From assembly GCA_963509715.1 (NCBI GenBank), contig CAUPCB010000007.1, positions 1-59,503 on the forward strand: a DNA stretch of 59,503 nt, written 5' to 3'. This DNA is from JABCPE02 sp963509715. Lineage in GTDB: Bacteria > Bacteroidota > Bacteroidia > Flavobacteriales > Weeksellaceae. Positions 26,032 to 34,536 of this stretch are shown piece after piece. A program made the translations under genes and the position numbers. Positions within the stretch are counted from its first letter, which is position 1. The number at the start of each line of letters is the position of its first letter. Under the pieces are notes generated by a model that saw nothing but the letters and a program-made list of their open reading frames with translations, made no database searches and was not told the DNA's origin.

Positions 26032-27174
26032 TTAGAACATATTTACGATGATGTAGGTAATTCCAGCTACTATCGCACTGATAGGAATTGTCAGAACCCA
26101 AGCCCATAGAAGACTTACAGTAATACCCCATCTTACGGCAGAAATCCTTTTAGTAAGACCAACACCTATGATGGAGCCCGTGATAGTGTGGGTAGTAGAA
26201 ACAGGAACTCCTAGATGGTCAGTGATGAAAAGAGTCACAGCACCAGCAGATTCTGCGCTTACCCCTTCTAATGAAGTTACTTTCGTGATTTTAGTTCCCA
26301 TCGTTTTTACGATTTTCCATCCTCCGCTCATCGTTCCTAAACCGATAGCAATATGCGCCGCCAAAGGAACCCACATGAAATGTTCAGTAAAGTATTTAAA
26401 TCTATCAGGAGCATTGATGTAGTCAGGGTCTCCTATACTTACATAGTGATAAATAACCGCCGCGCCGATAATTCCCATGATTTTCTGAGCATCATTCAGC
26501 CCGTGTCCTAGACTGAATAGAGCAGAAGAAACCAGCTGTAATCTCTTGAAGGCTGTTTCAGCTTTATGAGGATTTGATTTTTTGCAAATATTTACTATAA
26601 TAAGCGTGATAATCACAGAAACAAACATCCCTATGAAAGGCGCTAGGAAAATGAATAAGAATATTGGGATGACTTTGTCGTATTTTACCACATCTTGTGT
26701 GAATAGTTTTTCGAAAGATAATTTGATAAGTTCAAAAGATGAAGCTTTGAAATCAAAATTGTTATTTAAATCTCTAAGTTCAACATAATTCTCATGAAGA
26801 GCATGCATCAGCGCTGCTCCAAGAAATCCACCAATAAGGGTGTGTGACGAAGAGGATGGAATACCAAGCCACCAAGTCAATAAATTCCACGCAATAGCAG
26901 CGAAAAGTCCAGAAACGATAACTTCAAGGTTAATAAAATCCTCGCTCACTGTTTTAGCAATGGTATTCCCAATGTTAAAAGACTGCGTGATATAAGCAGC
27001 AATGAAAAAAGCTGCGAAATTCCAAAAAGCCGCCCACAAAACCGCTTGAAAAGGCGTGAGAACCTTTGTGGAAACAATGGTAGCAATGGAGTTAGCCGCA
27101 TCATGAAATCCATTGATATAGTCAAAAACAAGGGCTAGTCCAATGATTGCTATGAGAAGTACAGGAAGTTCCAT
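26032..27174 (-). CDS. PiT-family inorganic phosphate transporter
   Basis: The 380-residue protein has about ten membrane helices and the two PiT signatures: FDYINGFHDAANSIATIVST near residues 18-37 and, in the second repeat, SLGHGLNDAQKIMGIIGAA near 216-234, plus GIPSSSSHTLIGG near 104-116 and GVPVSTTHTITGSIIG near 324-339. PiT proteins import phosphate using a proton or sodium gradient. The DUF47 gene 27 bp upstream is the usual partner. Confidence 0.93.
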   Translation of the reverse strand: MELPVLLIAIIGLALVFDYINGFHDAANSIATIVSTKVLTPFQAVLWAAFWNFAAFFIAAYITQSFNIGNTIAKTVSEDFINLEVIVSGLFAAIAWNLLTWWLGIPSSSSHTLIGGFLGAALMHALHENYVELRDLNNNFDFKASSFELIKLSFEKLFTQDVVKYDKVIPIFLFIFLAPFIGMFVSVIITLIIVNICKKSNPHKAETAFKRLQLVSSALFSLGHGLNDAQKIMGIIGAAVIYHYVSIGDPDYINAPDRFKYFTEHFMWVPLAAHIAIGLGTMSGGWKIVKTMGTKITKVTSLEGVSAESAGAVTLFITDHLGVPVSTTHTITGSIIGVGLTKRISAVRWGITVSLLWAWVLTIPISAIVAGITYIIVNMF

Positions 27175-27201
27175 ACTTTATTTTTTAGTTAGAGTTAGAA
27201 A

Positions 27202-27840
27202 TTAAGCGTATTTGATGATGATACTGCTCATTACACCAGCTACTTCTTCCGCCTTGTCAGTTACCTCTTCTAGGTAGTTTAGCACCTGCTGTACCTTGAT
27301 GATGGTAATAGGGTCATTGGTTTCAAATAGCTTAATAAGAGCCGAACTTTGCACATCATCAGCAATGTTTTCTATACTATTGATTTTGATGCATGACTCT
27401 TTCACAGCCTCCAAATCTTTAAAATCTTTAAGGTTGATGATAGCATTTTGAATCTCTATACATGCCTTTTGGATAAGTAGAGAAAACTCTTCGTATGCTT
27501 TTGTTTCAGGGCTTTTGAATAGAAAAATATATCTAGTAGAAGCGTAGATATAGTCCGCTACATCATCCAGAGATGTCGCCAAAGACTGTATGTCCTCTCT
27601 ATCAAAAGGAGTGATGAAATTCTTACCCAGCTCCATGTAGATTTGGTGCGTAAGGTCATCGTTTTGATGTTCGAAATCGTGAATTTTCTTTAAGAAAGAT
27701 TCATCATTTGCATCAAAATTCTGAATTCCATTATGAAAATACTCAGACATTTCTACTAGATTAGCCGCCACTTTTTCAAATAAAGTGAAAAAAACTGTGT
27801 CTTTCGGTTGAAATGCCTTAAAAATATTACCAATTCCCAT
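27202..27840 (-). CDS. DUF47/PhoU-like accessory protein of the PiT transporter
   Basis: The 212-residue all-helical protein matches the DUF47 (TIGR00153, PhoU-like) family. It shows FDREDIQSLATSLDDVADYIY near 98-118, with metal-binding acidic residues, and NSIENIADDVQSSALIKLF near 149-168. These proteins pair with PiT transporters and are thought to regulate them. First gene of the two-gene unit, with a full promoter upstream (TTG at 27895-27897, 18 bp, TATATTTG at 27869-27876). Confidence 0.9.
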   Translation of the reverse strand: MGIGNIFKAFQPKDTVFFTLFEKVAANLVEMSEYFHNGIQNFDANDESFLKKIHDFEHQNDDLTHQIYMELGKNFITPFDREDIQSLATSLDDVADYIYASTRYIFLFKSPETKAYEEFSLLIQKACIEIQNAIINLKDFKDLEAVKESCIKINSIENIADDVQSSALIKLFETNDPITIIKVQQVLNYLEEVTDKAEEVAGVMSSIIIKYA

Positions 27841-27868
27841 GAGTTCTAATGTATAAATTTTTCGGTTA

Positions 27869-27897
27869 CAAATATAAACTTAATTTTACTTTTACAA
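27869..27897 (-). promoter_or_regulatory. Promoter of the DUF47-PiT unit
   Basis: Minus strand TTG (27897-27895), 18-bp spacer, TATATTTG (27876-27869); matches both Bacteroidota promoter elements. Confidence 0.65.
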
Positions 27898-27906
27898 AAT
27901 AAAAAA

Positions 27907-27941
27907 CCTATAAATGCACTAATCTAAAATACATTTATAGG
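27907..27941 (-). terminator. Intrinsic terminator of the DEAD-box helicase gene
   Basis: 10-bp stem CCTATAAATG / CATTTATAGG with a 15-nt loop and a T6 run on the minus strand, 8 bp beyond the helicase stop. Confidence 0.8.
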
Positions 27942-27948
27942 AAATTAT

Positions 27949-29607
27949 TTAGTTTGCTACTTCTGCACGCATTTCTTTTCCTTTGAATTTCATCGCGGCA
28001 ATGTTATTGAGGATATCTTTTTCAAAAGATTTTTCCACTTCAAAGAAAGAGAACTTCTCTAAAACTTCTATATCTCCGATATCAGCTCGTTTTTTAGATT
28101 TTTTGGTGGCTTGGTTGATGATGTCCAGAACATCAGTTTTCTTTAATTTGTCTCTTTTTCCTAAATTAAAGAAAAATCTCACCATGTTTTCATTGTTTTT
28201 TCTTGACTTTCTGCCACCTTTATCTCTATCTCGGTCTCTTCCTCTTCGATCTCTTCTGCTTTCTTTGGTTTCAGATTCGGCTTTTAGTTTTTGAGCTGCT
28301 AAATCATTGTTATTCTTATAATAAAGAGCTAAATCTTTCAACTGGAATTGAAGTAATTGGTGTACCAATTCTTCTTTGGAGAAATTGGAAAGGTCTGGGA
28401 TAAGGCTGTCATCAAAGTCAAAGAAATCCTCGTGTTCCGTGAAAAGCTGCTCGAAAACTCCCGCTACTTGAGCCTTTATGATGTCTTCTCCTTTTGGAAT
28501 TTGTTTTTCTACAATTTCTATTTTCGTTTGACCTTTGATTTGGCTTAGTTTTCTGGTTTCCTCTGGTTTTATCAGAGCCATAGAGATACCATCCTTCCCA
28601 GCACGCCCTGTTCGTCCGCTTCTGTGTACGAAAACTTCTGGGTCGTCAGGCAGAGAATAGTGGATTACATGGGTAAGGCTGTTCACATCAAGTCCTCTGG
28701 CAGCAACATCCGTAGCAACCAGAATATCAATGTTTTTCAGTCTGAATTTCTTCATTACCGTGTCTCTCTGCCCTTGTGAGAGGTCGCCATGAAGCGCATC
28801 AGCAGCGTAGCCGTTTTGCATTAAGAAATCAGCCACATCCTGAGTTTCCATTTTAGTTCGGCAGAAAATGATAGAATACTGATTTGGATTCGCATCTATC
28901 AGCCTTTTTAGGGCTTCTTTTTTCTGACGGTAGTTTACCACATAGTATTCGTGTTTAATGTTTTTCTTAACCGCGTTGATAGAGCCTACTGAAATACGAT
29001 GAGGATTAGTAAGATAATTTTTAGAAATTCTTTCCACTTCCTTATTCATCGTAGCAGAAAACAGTAGCGTTTGTTTGGTCTCAGGAGTTTCAGAAAGTAT
29101 AGTTTCTAAATCATCCTTGAAGCCCATAGACAGCATTTCGTCAGCTTCATCCAGCACCAGCCAATGGATTTGAGAGAAGTCTAGAGCTTTTCTGTTGATT
29201 AAATCAATAACTCTCCCTGGCGTTCCTACGATGATTTGAGGTTTTTCTCTCAAATTTCGGATTTGCTCTGTGATGCTGCTTCCTCCGTAGACTGCTACGG
29301 TTTTTATATTTGGTAAATATTTGGTGTAGTTTTTAATGTCTTTTGCGATTTGTAAAGCAAGTTCCCTTGTCGGAGCCAAAACCAAAAGTTGGATTTTTCG
29401 GCTGGTGTCATCTATCATATCCAAAATAGGCAGGGAAAAAGCAGCTGTTTTTCCTGTTCCCGTCTGCGCCAAAGCGATAAGGTCTCGGATATCTGATAAA
29501 ATAAAAGGAATAGTTTGTTTTTGGATTTCTGTTGGCTTTTCGTAGCCAAGTTCGCCAACCGCCTTGATGATGTCAGGACTTAAATTGGATTCACTAAATA
29601 GATTCAT
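27949..29607 (-). CDS. DEAD-box RNA helicase (DeaD/CsdA-like)
   Basis: The 552-residue protein has all core motifs: Q-motif, AQTGTGKT near 46-53, PTRELALQ, GTPGRV, DEAD near 146-149, SAT, and HRSGRTGRAG near 323-332. A basic, RDRRGRDRD-rich linker (about 440-465) leads to a DbpA/CsdA-type RNA-binding domain (about 470-545). Such helicases remodel structured RNA in ribosome assembly and cold response. I start it at the ATG at 29607: a perfect -7 element (TATCTTTG, 29626-29633) overlaps the longer frame to 29637, so the first ATG would hardly be transcribed. Confidence 0.92.
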   Translation of the reverse strand: MNLFSESNLSPDIIKAVGELGYEKPTEIQKQTIPFILSDIRDLIALAQTGTGKTAAFSLPILDMIDDTSRKIQLLVLAPTRELALQIAKDIKNYTKYLPNIKTVAVYGGSSITEQIRNLREKPQIIVGTPGRVIDLINRKALDFSQIHWLVLDEADEMLSMGFKDDLETILSETPETKQTLLFSATMNKEVERISKNYLTNPHRISVGSINAVKKNIKHEYYVVNYRQKKEALKRLIDANPNQYSIIFCRTKMETQDVADFLMQNGYAADALHGDLSQGQRDTVMKKFRLKNIDILVATDVAARGLDVNSLTHVIHYSLPDDPEVFVHRSGRTGRAGKDGISMALIKPEETRKLSQIKGQTKIEIVEKQIPKGEDIIKAQVAGVFEQLFTEHEDFFDFDDSLIPDLSNFSKEELVHQLLQFQLKDLALYYKNNNDLAAQKLKAESETKESRRDRRGRDRDRDKGGRKSRKNNENMVRFFFNLGKRDKLKKTDVLDIINQATKKSKKRADIGDIEVLEKFSFFEVEKSFEKDILNNIAAMKFKGKEMRAEVAN

Positions 29608-29731
29608 TAAATATTTTAAATTTTGGCAAAGATACATTTTTTATTTTTAATGATAAAAATCACATAATGAAATGAAGGCAAGAGAAATGTTTTGGCACTA
29701 AATTTTCATTTTTGAAAACAAATTTGATGAA

Positions 29732-30469
29732 ATGAAAAAATATTTATTATTAGCCTTTTTAGGTTTATGTTCGGTTGTTTATGCGCAAGATATTAGGATA
29801 AATAAATTTAGAAACGAAGTAAATGTAAGTAGGAGAAATCCCACTGATAGAGGTATTTTCCGTAATAGAAATATGTATGGAGACGGCAGACAGCCGCAGT
29901 TGTGGCTTAGGGTTTTCGCTGAAGGGCGATTTCGCGTAGAAGTAGGAGGGCAGATGATGGAAAATTCTACAGGAAGGTATCGCTTTTTTGATTTAAATAG
30001 AGGAATACAGATGCTGTCAATCTATGAAAAAGGAAATATCTTGGTGTATAGGACACAGGTGGAATTGAGGGAAAATACTAGGTTGCTGTTAGATTTTGAT
30101 GGCTATGACCTTTATCTTTTTGGTGAAGAAAATATTGATGACAATGGTATCCAAGTTTTTCCAAATATCGGTGGATATAAACCAATGATGAGTAATGAGG
30201 AGTTTGGGCAGTTTTATAGAAGTTATGCAGGAAAGCCTTTTGATAAAGATAAAATGGAAACTTTCTATGTTGCACAAAAAGGAATGAATTTTACCACTCA
30301 ACAGATAGTCCAAATGGTGAAAGCGCTTTCCTTTGATGATAATCGTTTAGAGCTGGCAAAAACAGCATATGACAACTGCGTAGACCGAGAAAATTATTAT
30401 AAAGTGGTGGATGCTATGACCTATAGTTCTACCAAGGAAAAACTGAGAGAATATATTCTAAAAAGATAA
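29732..30469 (+). CDS. Secreted DUF4476 protein
   Basis: The 245-residue protein has a signal peptide (cleavage after VVYA, about residue 18), a beta-rich part (residues 55-130), and a helical C-terminal DUF4476 domain (about 150-245; MSNEEFGQFYRSY and AKTAYDNCVDRENYYKVVDA). The helical repeat is common in Bacteroidota secreted proteins; function unknown. It stands alone, convergent with the DUF2752 gene 2 bp away. Confidence 0.82.
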   Translation: MKKYLLLAFLGLCSVVYAQDIRINKFRNEVNVSRRNPTDRGIFRNRNMYGDGRQPQLWLRVFAEGRFRVEVGGQMMENSTGRYRFFDLNRGIQMLSIYEKGNILVYRTQVELRENTRLLLDFDGYDLYLFGEENIDDNGIQVFPNIGGYKPMMSNEEFGQFYRSYAGKPFDKDKMETFYVAQKGMNFTTQQIVQMVKALSFDDNRLELAKTAYDNCVDRENYYKVVDAMTYSSTKEKLREYILKR

Positions 30470-30471
30470 AA

Positions 30472-30858
30472 TTAAAGAATATTTCTAAGAATCCAAAAAG
30501 AAATAACAATAAATAAAACAATGTAAGTGGCATGAAGACCAAAGAGTCTTCTTCGCCATTTTATGAAAACAGGATTTTGTTTGTCTTTGTAAATGTTAAA
30601 TAAAAATCCAGCGGTGATGTAGGGAATAGACACTACCAGAAGCATATTTTCTCTGAAAGCCTCGCCAATATTTAGGTTTAATAAATGATGGACAGCTCTC
30701 TGCGAACCACACCCTGCGCAGTCATACCCAGTGGCAGCCTTGAATGGGCACTTTGGGAAAAACACACTATCTAATGGGTTGTAAGTCTTGTATACTAAAA
30801 TGAGTATAAATATAAACAAAAGACCTACAACCCATTTAGTAGTTTTAATAGATTTCAT
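30472..30858 (-). CDS. DUF2752 family membrane protein
   Basis: The 128-residue protein has three membrane helices and the family signature CPFKAATGYDCAGCGSQRA near residues 37-55, with cysteines and GCGxxR. Function unknown. It overlaps the upstream CD225 gene by 14 bp, a pairing seen often in Bacteroidota. Confidence 0.85.
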   Translation of the reverse strand: MKSIKTTKWVVGLLFIFILILVYKTYNPLDSVFFPKCPFKAATGYDCAGCGSQRAVHHLLNLNIGEAFRENMLLVVSIPYITAGFLFNIYKDKQNPVFIKWRRRLFGLHATYIVLFIVISFWILRNIL

Positions 30859-31135
30859 TTAATACCATGTAATATATAAACAAGACATATAATATACTCC
30901 CTGCTATTCCTGCTAATACACCATATATAGTCCATTTTTTAGCATTATCAGCCGTCTTTTTAGCGCCGGCTATGTCTCCAGCTAAGAATAAGCTTTCTAC
31001 TTTAGAAGCATTGACTATTCCAGCGATTCCAAGTGGTAAACAGCAAAATAAAGTAACTAAAATAGATTCTATCAGCCAGTTTTTAGGAGGGACAGTATAT
31101 TCTGTCGGAATTTGATAATTTTCAGTAGGTTCCAT
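30845..31135 (-). CDS. CD225/dispanin-family small membrane protein
   Basis: The 96-residue protein has two hydrophobic helices. The CD225 pattern is visible: PPKNWLIESILVTLFCCLPLG near 16-36 and then GIVNASKVESLFLAGD. A KKTADNAKKW loop precedes the second helix. Bacterial members have no assigned role. It is translationally overlapped with the DUF2752 gene. Confidence 0.85.
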   Translation of the reverse strand: MEPTENYQIPTEYTVPPKNWLIESILVTLFCCLPLGIAGIVNASKVESLFLAGDIAGAKKTADNAKKWTIYGVLAGIAGSILYVLFIYYMVLNEIY

Positions 31136-31197
31136 ATGAATTATTGTGTGTTTATTAGGTTGTAAATATAATATTTTCAGTAAAATATAAAATTCTT

Positions 31198-31875
31198 TTA
31201 TTTATAATGATAAAAAATCCCAAAATCAGAAGGCGTCCAGAGTGCCGCCTTTTGTCCTGCGGTTTTTAGTCCGTTATTCGCCCAAGTGTTGCAGGTCTGC
31301 ATGAAATTATAGCTTTCTTTGGCATCGTAGAAGGCATCATTTTTTCCATAAACAGCATCCGTTTTTATTAAAATGAAATTTCCGTTTTCATCTTGTTTGA
31401 ACTGGTTTTTGATGAATTTTACCAAATCGCTGTATTGCTTTTCGGTCAGCATTATTTTCTTGCAGTCATCATTTTCCTGCATTTTTTCGTAGAAAGTGCA
31501 GTGCATGGCAGATTCGCTCATCCAGAAAGCGGCTTTTATCGCTGTAGAAACCTTTAAATCAGCCCAAGTGGGTGTATCCAGATAAAATCCCTTGTCTCCC
31601 CAGCCGATGCCCACATAGGTGAAATCCGTTCTTTTGGAAAGTGTATTTTCAAAAGGAATCTGCTGGCTCCAGTCTATAATTTCCGTTTTGATGGGAACTA
31701 CCAAATCCGTATGCATCCCATTGGTATAGATATACATAGGAATGTTTTTCGGGTCGGAGGTTTCCTCAGCAGGAACTTTTATTAAAGGAAGCAAAAGCCC
31801 TAAAAAAATATACAAAACCACTATTCCCAGCAGAACTCCGATGGTTTTTAAAATGAAAATAAACGCCTTTTTCAT
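31198..31875 (-). CDS. DUF2459/TIGR02117 family protein
   Basis: The 225-residue protein has an N-terminal membrane anchor (residues 1-28) and the family core: MYIYTNGMHTDLVVP near 47-61, GIGWGDKGFYLDTPTWADLK in the middle, and NFMQTCNTWANNGLKTAG near 190-207. The conserved His and Cys in this family hint at an NlpC/P60-like hydrolase, but that is not proven. I start it at the ATG at 31875. It lies 18 bp downstream of the ABC-F gene on the same strand. Confidence 0.82.
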   Translation of the reverse strand: MKKAFIFILKTIGVLLGIVVLYIFLGLLLPLIKVPAEETSDPKNIPMYIYTNGMHTDLVVPIKTEIIDWSQQIPFENTLSKRTDFTYVGIGWGDKGFYLDTPTWADLKVSTAIKAAFWMSESAMHCTFYEKMQENDDCKKIMLTEKQYSDLVKFIKNQFKQDENGNFILIKTDAVYGKNDAFYDAKESYNFMQTCNTWANNGLKTAGQKAALWTPSDFGIFYHYK

Positions 31876-31893
31876 CAAAAGTTTTTTAGAGGA

Positions 31894-33813
31894 TTACTCC
31901 AGATTTCCCATAATTTCTTCCCATTCTTTCATGATTTCCGCCAGCTCTTCTTTCAGTTGGTTGTATTTTTTCAGTTCTTCATCGGTAGGATTAGTTTTAC
32001 TGAAAATTTCTTCTAAACCAGCGATTTCCGCTTCATAATCGGCAATTTTCTCTTCTGCTTTTTTGAGTTTATTTTGCAGGTTTTTCTGTTCTTTGCTGAT
32101 GAAAGTGTTTTTTGCGGGTTCAGCTTTTACAGGCTCGGCTTTTTCCTTTATTTCAGGTTTTTCGCTTAGTTTCGCTTTTTCTATGGAAACTTCGCGGATG
32201 CTTTCTTTTTGGCGGTAATCTAGATATTCATCAATATTGCCCAAAAATTCTTTCATCTGTCCATCTCGGAATTCAAAAATCTTGTCGCAGAGCCCTTGCA
32301 GGAATTCTCGGTCGTGAGAAATCACGATGAGTGTCCCCTCAAAGTTCTGAAGAGCCAGTTTGATAATTTCCTTGGACTGGATATCCAAGTGGTTGGTCGG
32401 CTCGTCCATGATGAGCGTATTAAAAGGGCGAAGAAGCAGTTTGCACAGCGCCAGACGGTTTCTTTCTCCCCCAGAAAGTACTTTGGTTTTTTTGCTTACG
32501 GCATCTCCTTGGAAAAGGAAGCTTCCCAAAAGATCTCTTACGCGCGGGCGGGTCTCCTCTGTGGCAGCATCTTCGGCTTCTTGGAGAACGGTTTTATTAG
32601 GGTCTAGGACTTCTTCTTGGTTTTGGGCGAAATACCCAATATTTACATTGTGTCCAAGTGTCCAGCTTCCTGTATAATCTTTGGTTACGCCTGCAAGTAT
32701 CTTGGCGAGGGTGGTTTTTCCTTGTCCGTTTTGTCCCAAAAGGGCGATTTTTTCTCCTCTTTGAACGAAGAAATTCACATGGTCAAAAACCTGCTTGTCG
32801 CCGTAGGCTTTACCTAAATTTTCAGCTTCGAAGATGACCTTCCCAGGCGTGATGCTCGGCTGGAAACGAATATTGAATTTAGAAACATCCTCATTGTCTA
32901 TTTCTATTCGCTCTATTTTTTCTAATTTTTTAATCAAAGACTGAGCAAAACTTGCCTTTGTAGCCGAAGCTCGGAAGCGATTGATATTGTCCTCCATCTG
33001 TTTGATTTCGGCATCTTGGTTTTTCTTGGCCTGCTCTAGTTTTTCTCTTCGTTCTTTGTTTAGTTCAAGGTATTTGGTGTAGTTGGCTTTATAATCGTCA
33101 ATTTTTTTATTATTGATGTCAAAAGTTCGGTTGCAGACAGCAGTCATGAACTGCTTGTCGTGGCTCACGAGAACAATAGCGCCAGGGTAGTCTTTCAAAA
33201 AGTTTTCCAGCCAAATGATGGATTCCATATCGAGGTGGTTGGTGGGCTCATCCAGCAGCATCAAATCATTTTTTTGAAGAAGAAGTTTAGCTAATTCTAT
33301 TCTCATTCGCCAGCCGCCAGAAAATTCATCAGTGATTTTATTAAAATCCTCCGCCTTGAAGCCCAGCCCGAGCAGCACCTTTTCTACATCTCCTTCTAGG
33401 TTGTAAGCGTCATGGTGGTGCAGAAGGTCGTTTAGCTCCGTCATTCTCTCGATGAGGTCATGGTAGGCTTGGCTCTCGTAATCCGTGCGGGTAGCGAGCT
33501 GATGATTAACCTCGTCCAGCTCTGCTTTCATGGCGTTTATCTTCTCAAAAGCCTGCATGGTCTCATCCCAAACAGTTCTTCCTTTCACAAAATCTAAATC
33601 TTGTTTAAGGAAGCCAATGGTGATGTTTCCCTCGGGAATCACATTTCCTTCATAGAAACTGATTTCGCCCGAAAGCATCTTTAAGAGCGTAGATTTCCCA
33701 GCGCCGTTTTTCCCGACTAAGCCTATTTTGTCTTCTCTTTTAATCGTAAAATTCACATTTTGAAACAAATAGTTCCCTGAATGATGTAATCCTAATCCCT
33801 GAACTGAAAGCAT
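31894..33813 (-). CDS. ABC-F family ribosome-associated ATPase
   Basis: The 639-residue soluble protein has two ABC ATPase domains: Walker A GKNGAGKST near 34-42 and GQNGQGKTT near 362-370, signatures FSGGWRMR and LSGGERNR, and LLLDEPTNHLD/LIMDEPTNHLD. A charged linker joins them (about 240-300), and a C-terminal coiled coil follows (about 545-639). There are no membrane segments. ABC-F proteins bind the ribosomal E site and help translation; the coiled-coil end is most like Uup. It is not next to any antibiotic gene, so a housekeeping role is more likely than resistance. Confidence 0.92.
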   Translation of the reverse strand: MLSVQGLGLHHSGNYLFQNVNFTIKREDKIGLVGKNGAGKSTLLKMLSGEISFYEGNVIPEGNITIGFLKQDLDFVKGRTVWDETMQAFEKINAMKAELDEVNHQLATRTDYESQAYHDLIERMTELNDLLHHHDAYNLEGDVEKVLLGLGFKAEDFNKITDEFSGGWRMRIELAKLLLQKNDLMLLDEPTNHLDMESIIWLENFLKDYPGAIVLVSHDKQFMTAVCNRTFDINNKKIDDYKANYTKYLELNKERREKLEQAKKNQDAEIKQMEDNINRFRASATKASFAQSLIKKLEKIERIEIDNEDVSKFNIRFQPSITPGKVIFEAENLGKAYGDKQVFDHVNFFVQRGEKIALLGQNGQGKTTLAKILAGVTKDYTGSWTLGHNVNIGYFAQNQEEVLDPNKTVLQEAEDAATEETRPRVRDLLGSFLFQGDAVSKKTKVLSGGERNRLALCKLLLRPFNTLIMDEPTNHLDIQSKEIIKLALQNFEGTLIVISHDREFLQGLCDKIFEFRDGQMKEFLGNIDEYLDYRQKESIREVSIEKAKLSEKPEIKEKAEPVKAEPAKNTFISKEQKNLQNKLKKAEEKIADYEAEIAGLEEIFSKTNPTDEELKKYNQLKEELAEIMKEWEEIMGNLE

Positions 33814-33865
33814 ATTTTATGTAAATAAGTTTTTAAAAATAATCGGCAAAAATAGTGATTTTATC

Positions 33866-34414
33866 TTATTCCTCTTTCTTATATCCTTCATAATAGTAGG
33901 ATTGCTCAATACCTTTGAAAATAATTTCTCTGTTTTCGGTCTCTGAGGTGAGGTTTTCTTTCAAAAGGAAACGAATTTCCAAATCATTGATAGGACTTCT
34001 CTCCATCGCTTGTAAATAAAGGGTTTTGTCCACAAACTGCCAATTTATCACTTTATTAAGGCGTTTTTTCAAAATTAAATTCAGCCAAATGCGCATGGTT
34101 CTTCCATTTCCTTCCATGAATGGGTGGGCGATGTTCATCTCTACATATTTAGCAATGATTTCCTCAAAGGTGTTTTCTGGCATCTGCTCTATTTTTGGGA
34201 GAATTTCATTGAGATAGAGAGCATTGGCAAAACGAAAACTTCCTTTGGAAATATTTTTGTCTCTAATTTTCCCTGCAAAATCATACAATCCGCCAAAAAT
34301 ATATTTGTGGATTTGTTGTAATCCTTTGGTAGTGCCTATTTCCATTCGTTCTATATCTCCACTTTCAAAGAGTTGAAAGGCTTTTTGCAGACTTTTTTCG
34401 TCTATTTGTTTCAT
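33866..34414 (-). CDS. Fic-domain protein, class III (self-inhibited AMPylase type)
   Basis: The 182-residue protein carries the full Fic active-site motif HPFMEGNGR at 97-105, with catalytic His-97 and phosphate-binding Arg-105. Its C-terminus has SYYYEG at 172-177, which fits the (S/T)xxxE(G/N) inhibitory helix of class III Fic proteins such as the Neisseria meningitidis one (similar length, ~190 residues). In those, Glu blocks productive ATP binding until the protein is relieved or autoAMPylated. No antitoxin gene is adjacent, which agrees with a built-in inhibitor. The target is unknown. It is followed by no other gene in its unit. Confidence 0.92.
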   Translation of the reverse strand: MKQIDEKSLQKAFQLFESGDIERMEIGTTKGLQQIHKYIFGGLYDFAGKIRDKNISKGSFRFANALYLNEILPKIEQMPENTFEEIIAKYVEMNIAHPFMEGNGRTMRIWLNLILKKRLNKVINWQFVDKTLYLQAMERSPINDLEIRFLLKENLTSETENREIIFKGIEQSYYYEGYKKEE

Positions 34415-34536
34415 TTTTTGATTTTAAACTTTACAAAAGTAGCAAATTCAAATCATTAAATAAATTCAGATAAAAAATCAGTTTTTAGCCTAAAAAACAC
34501 TAAATTAGCCAAGATAAATTCAAATAAAGTGAAAGT

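Noticed and set aside
29685..29731. TTTTGGCACTAAATTTTC upstream of the DUF4476 gene as another sigma54 site
   Set aside because: The -12 GC is missing its G, and the TGGCACG to TTG spacing of the two good sites is not kept.
31894..33813. ABC-F gene as an antibiotic-resistance determinant
   Set aside because: Domain build is closest to housekeeping Uup, and neighbours show no resistance context.
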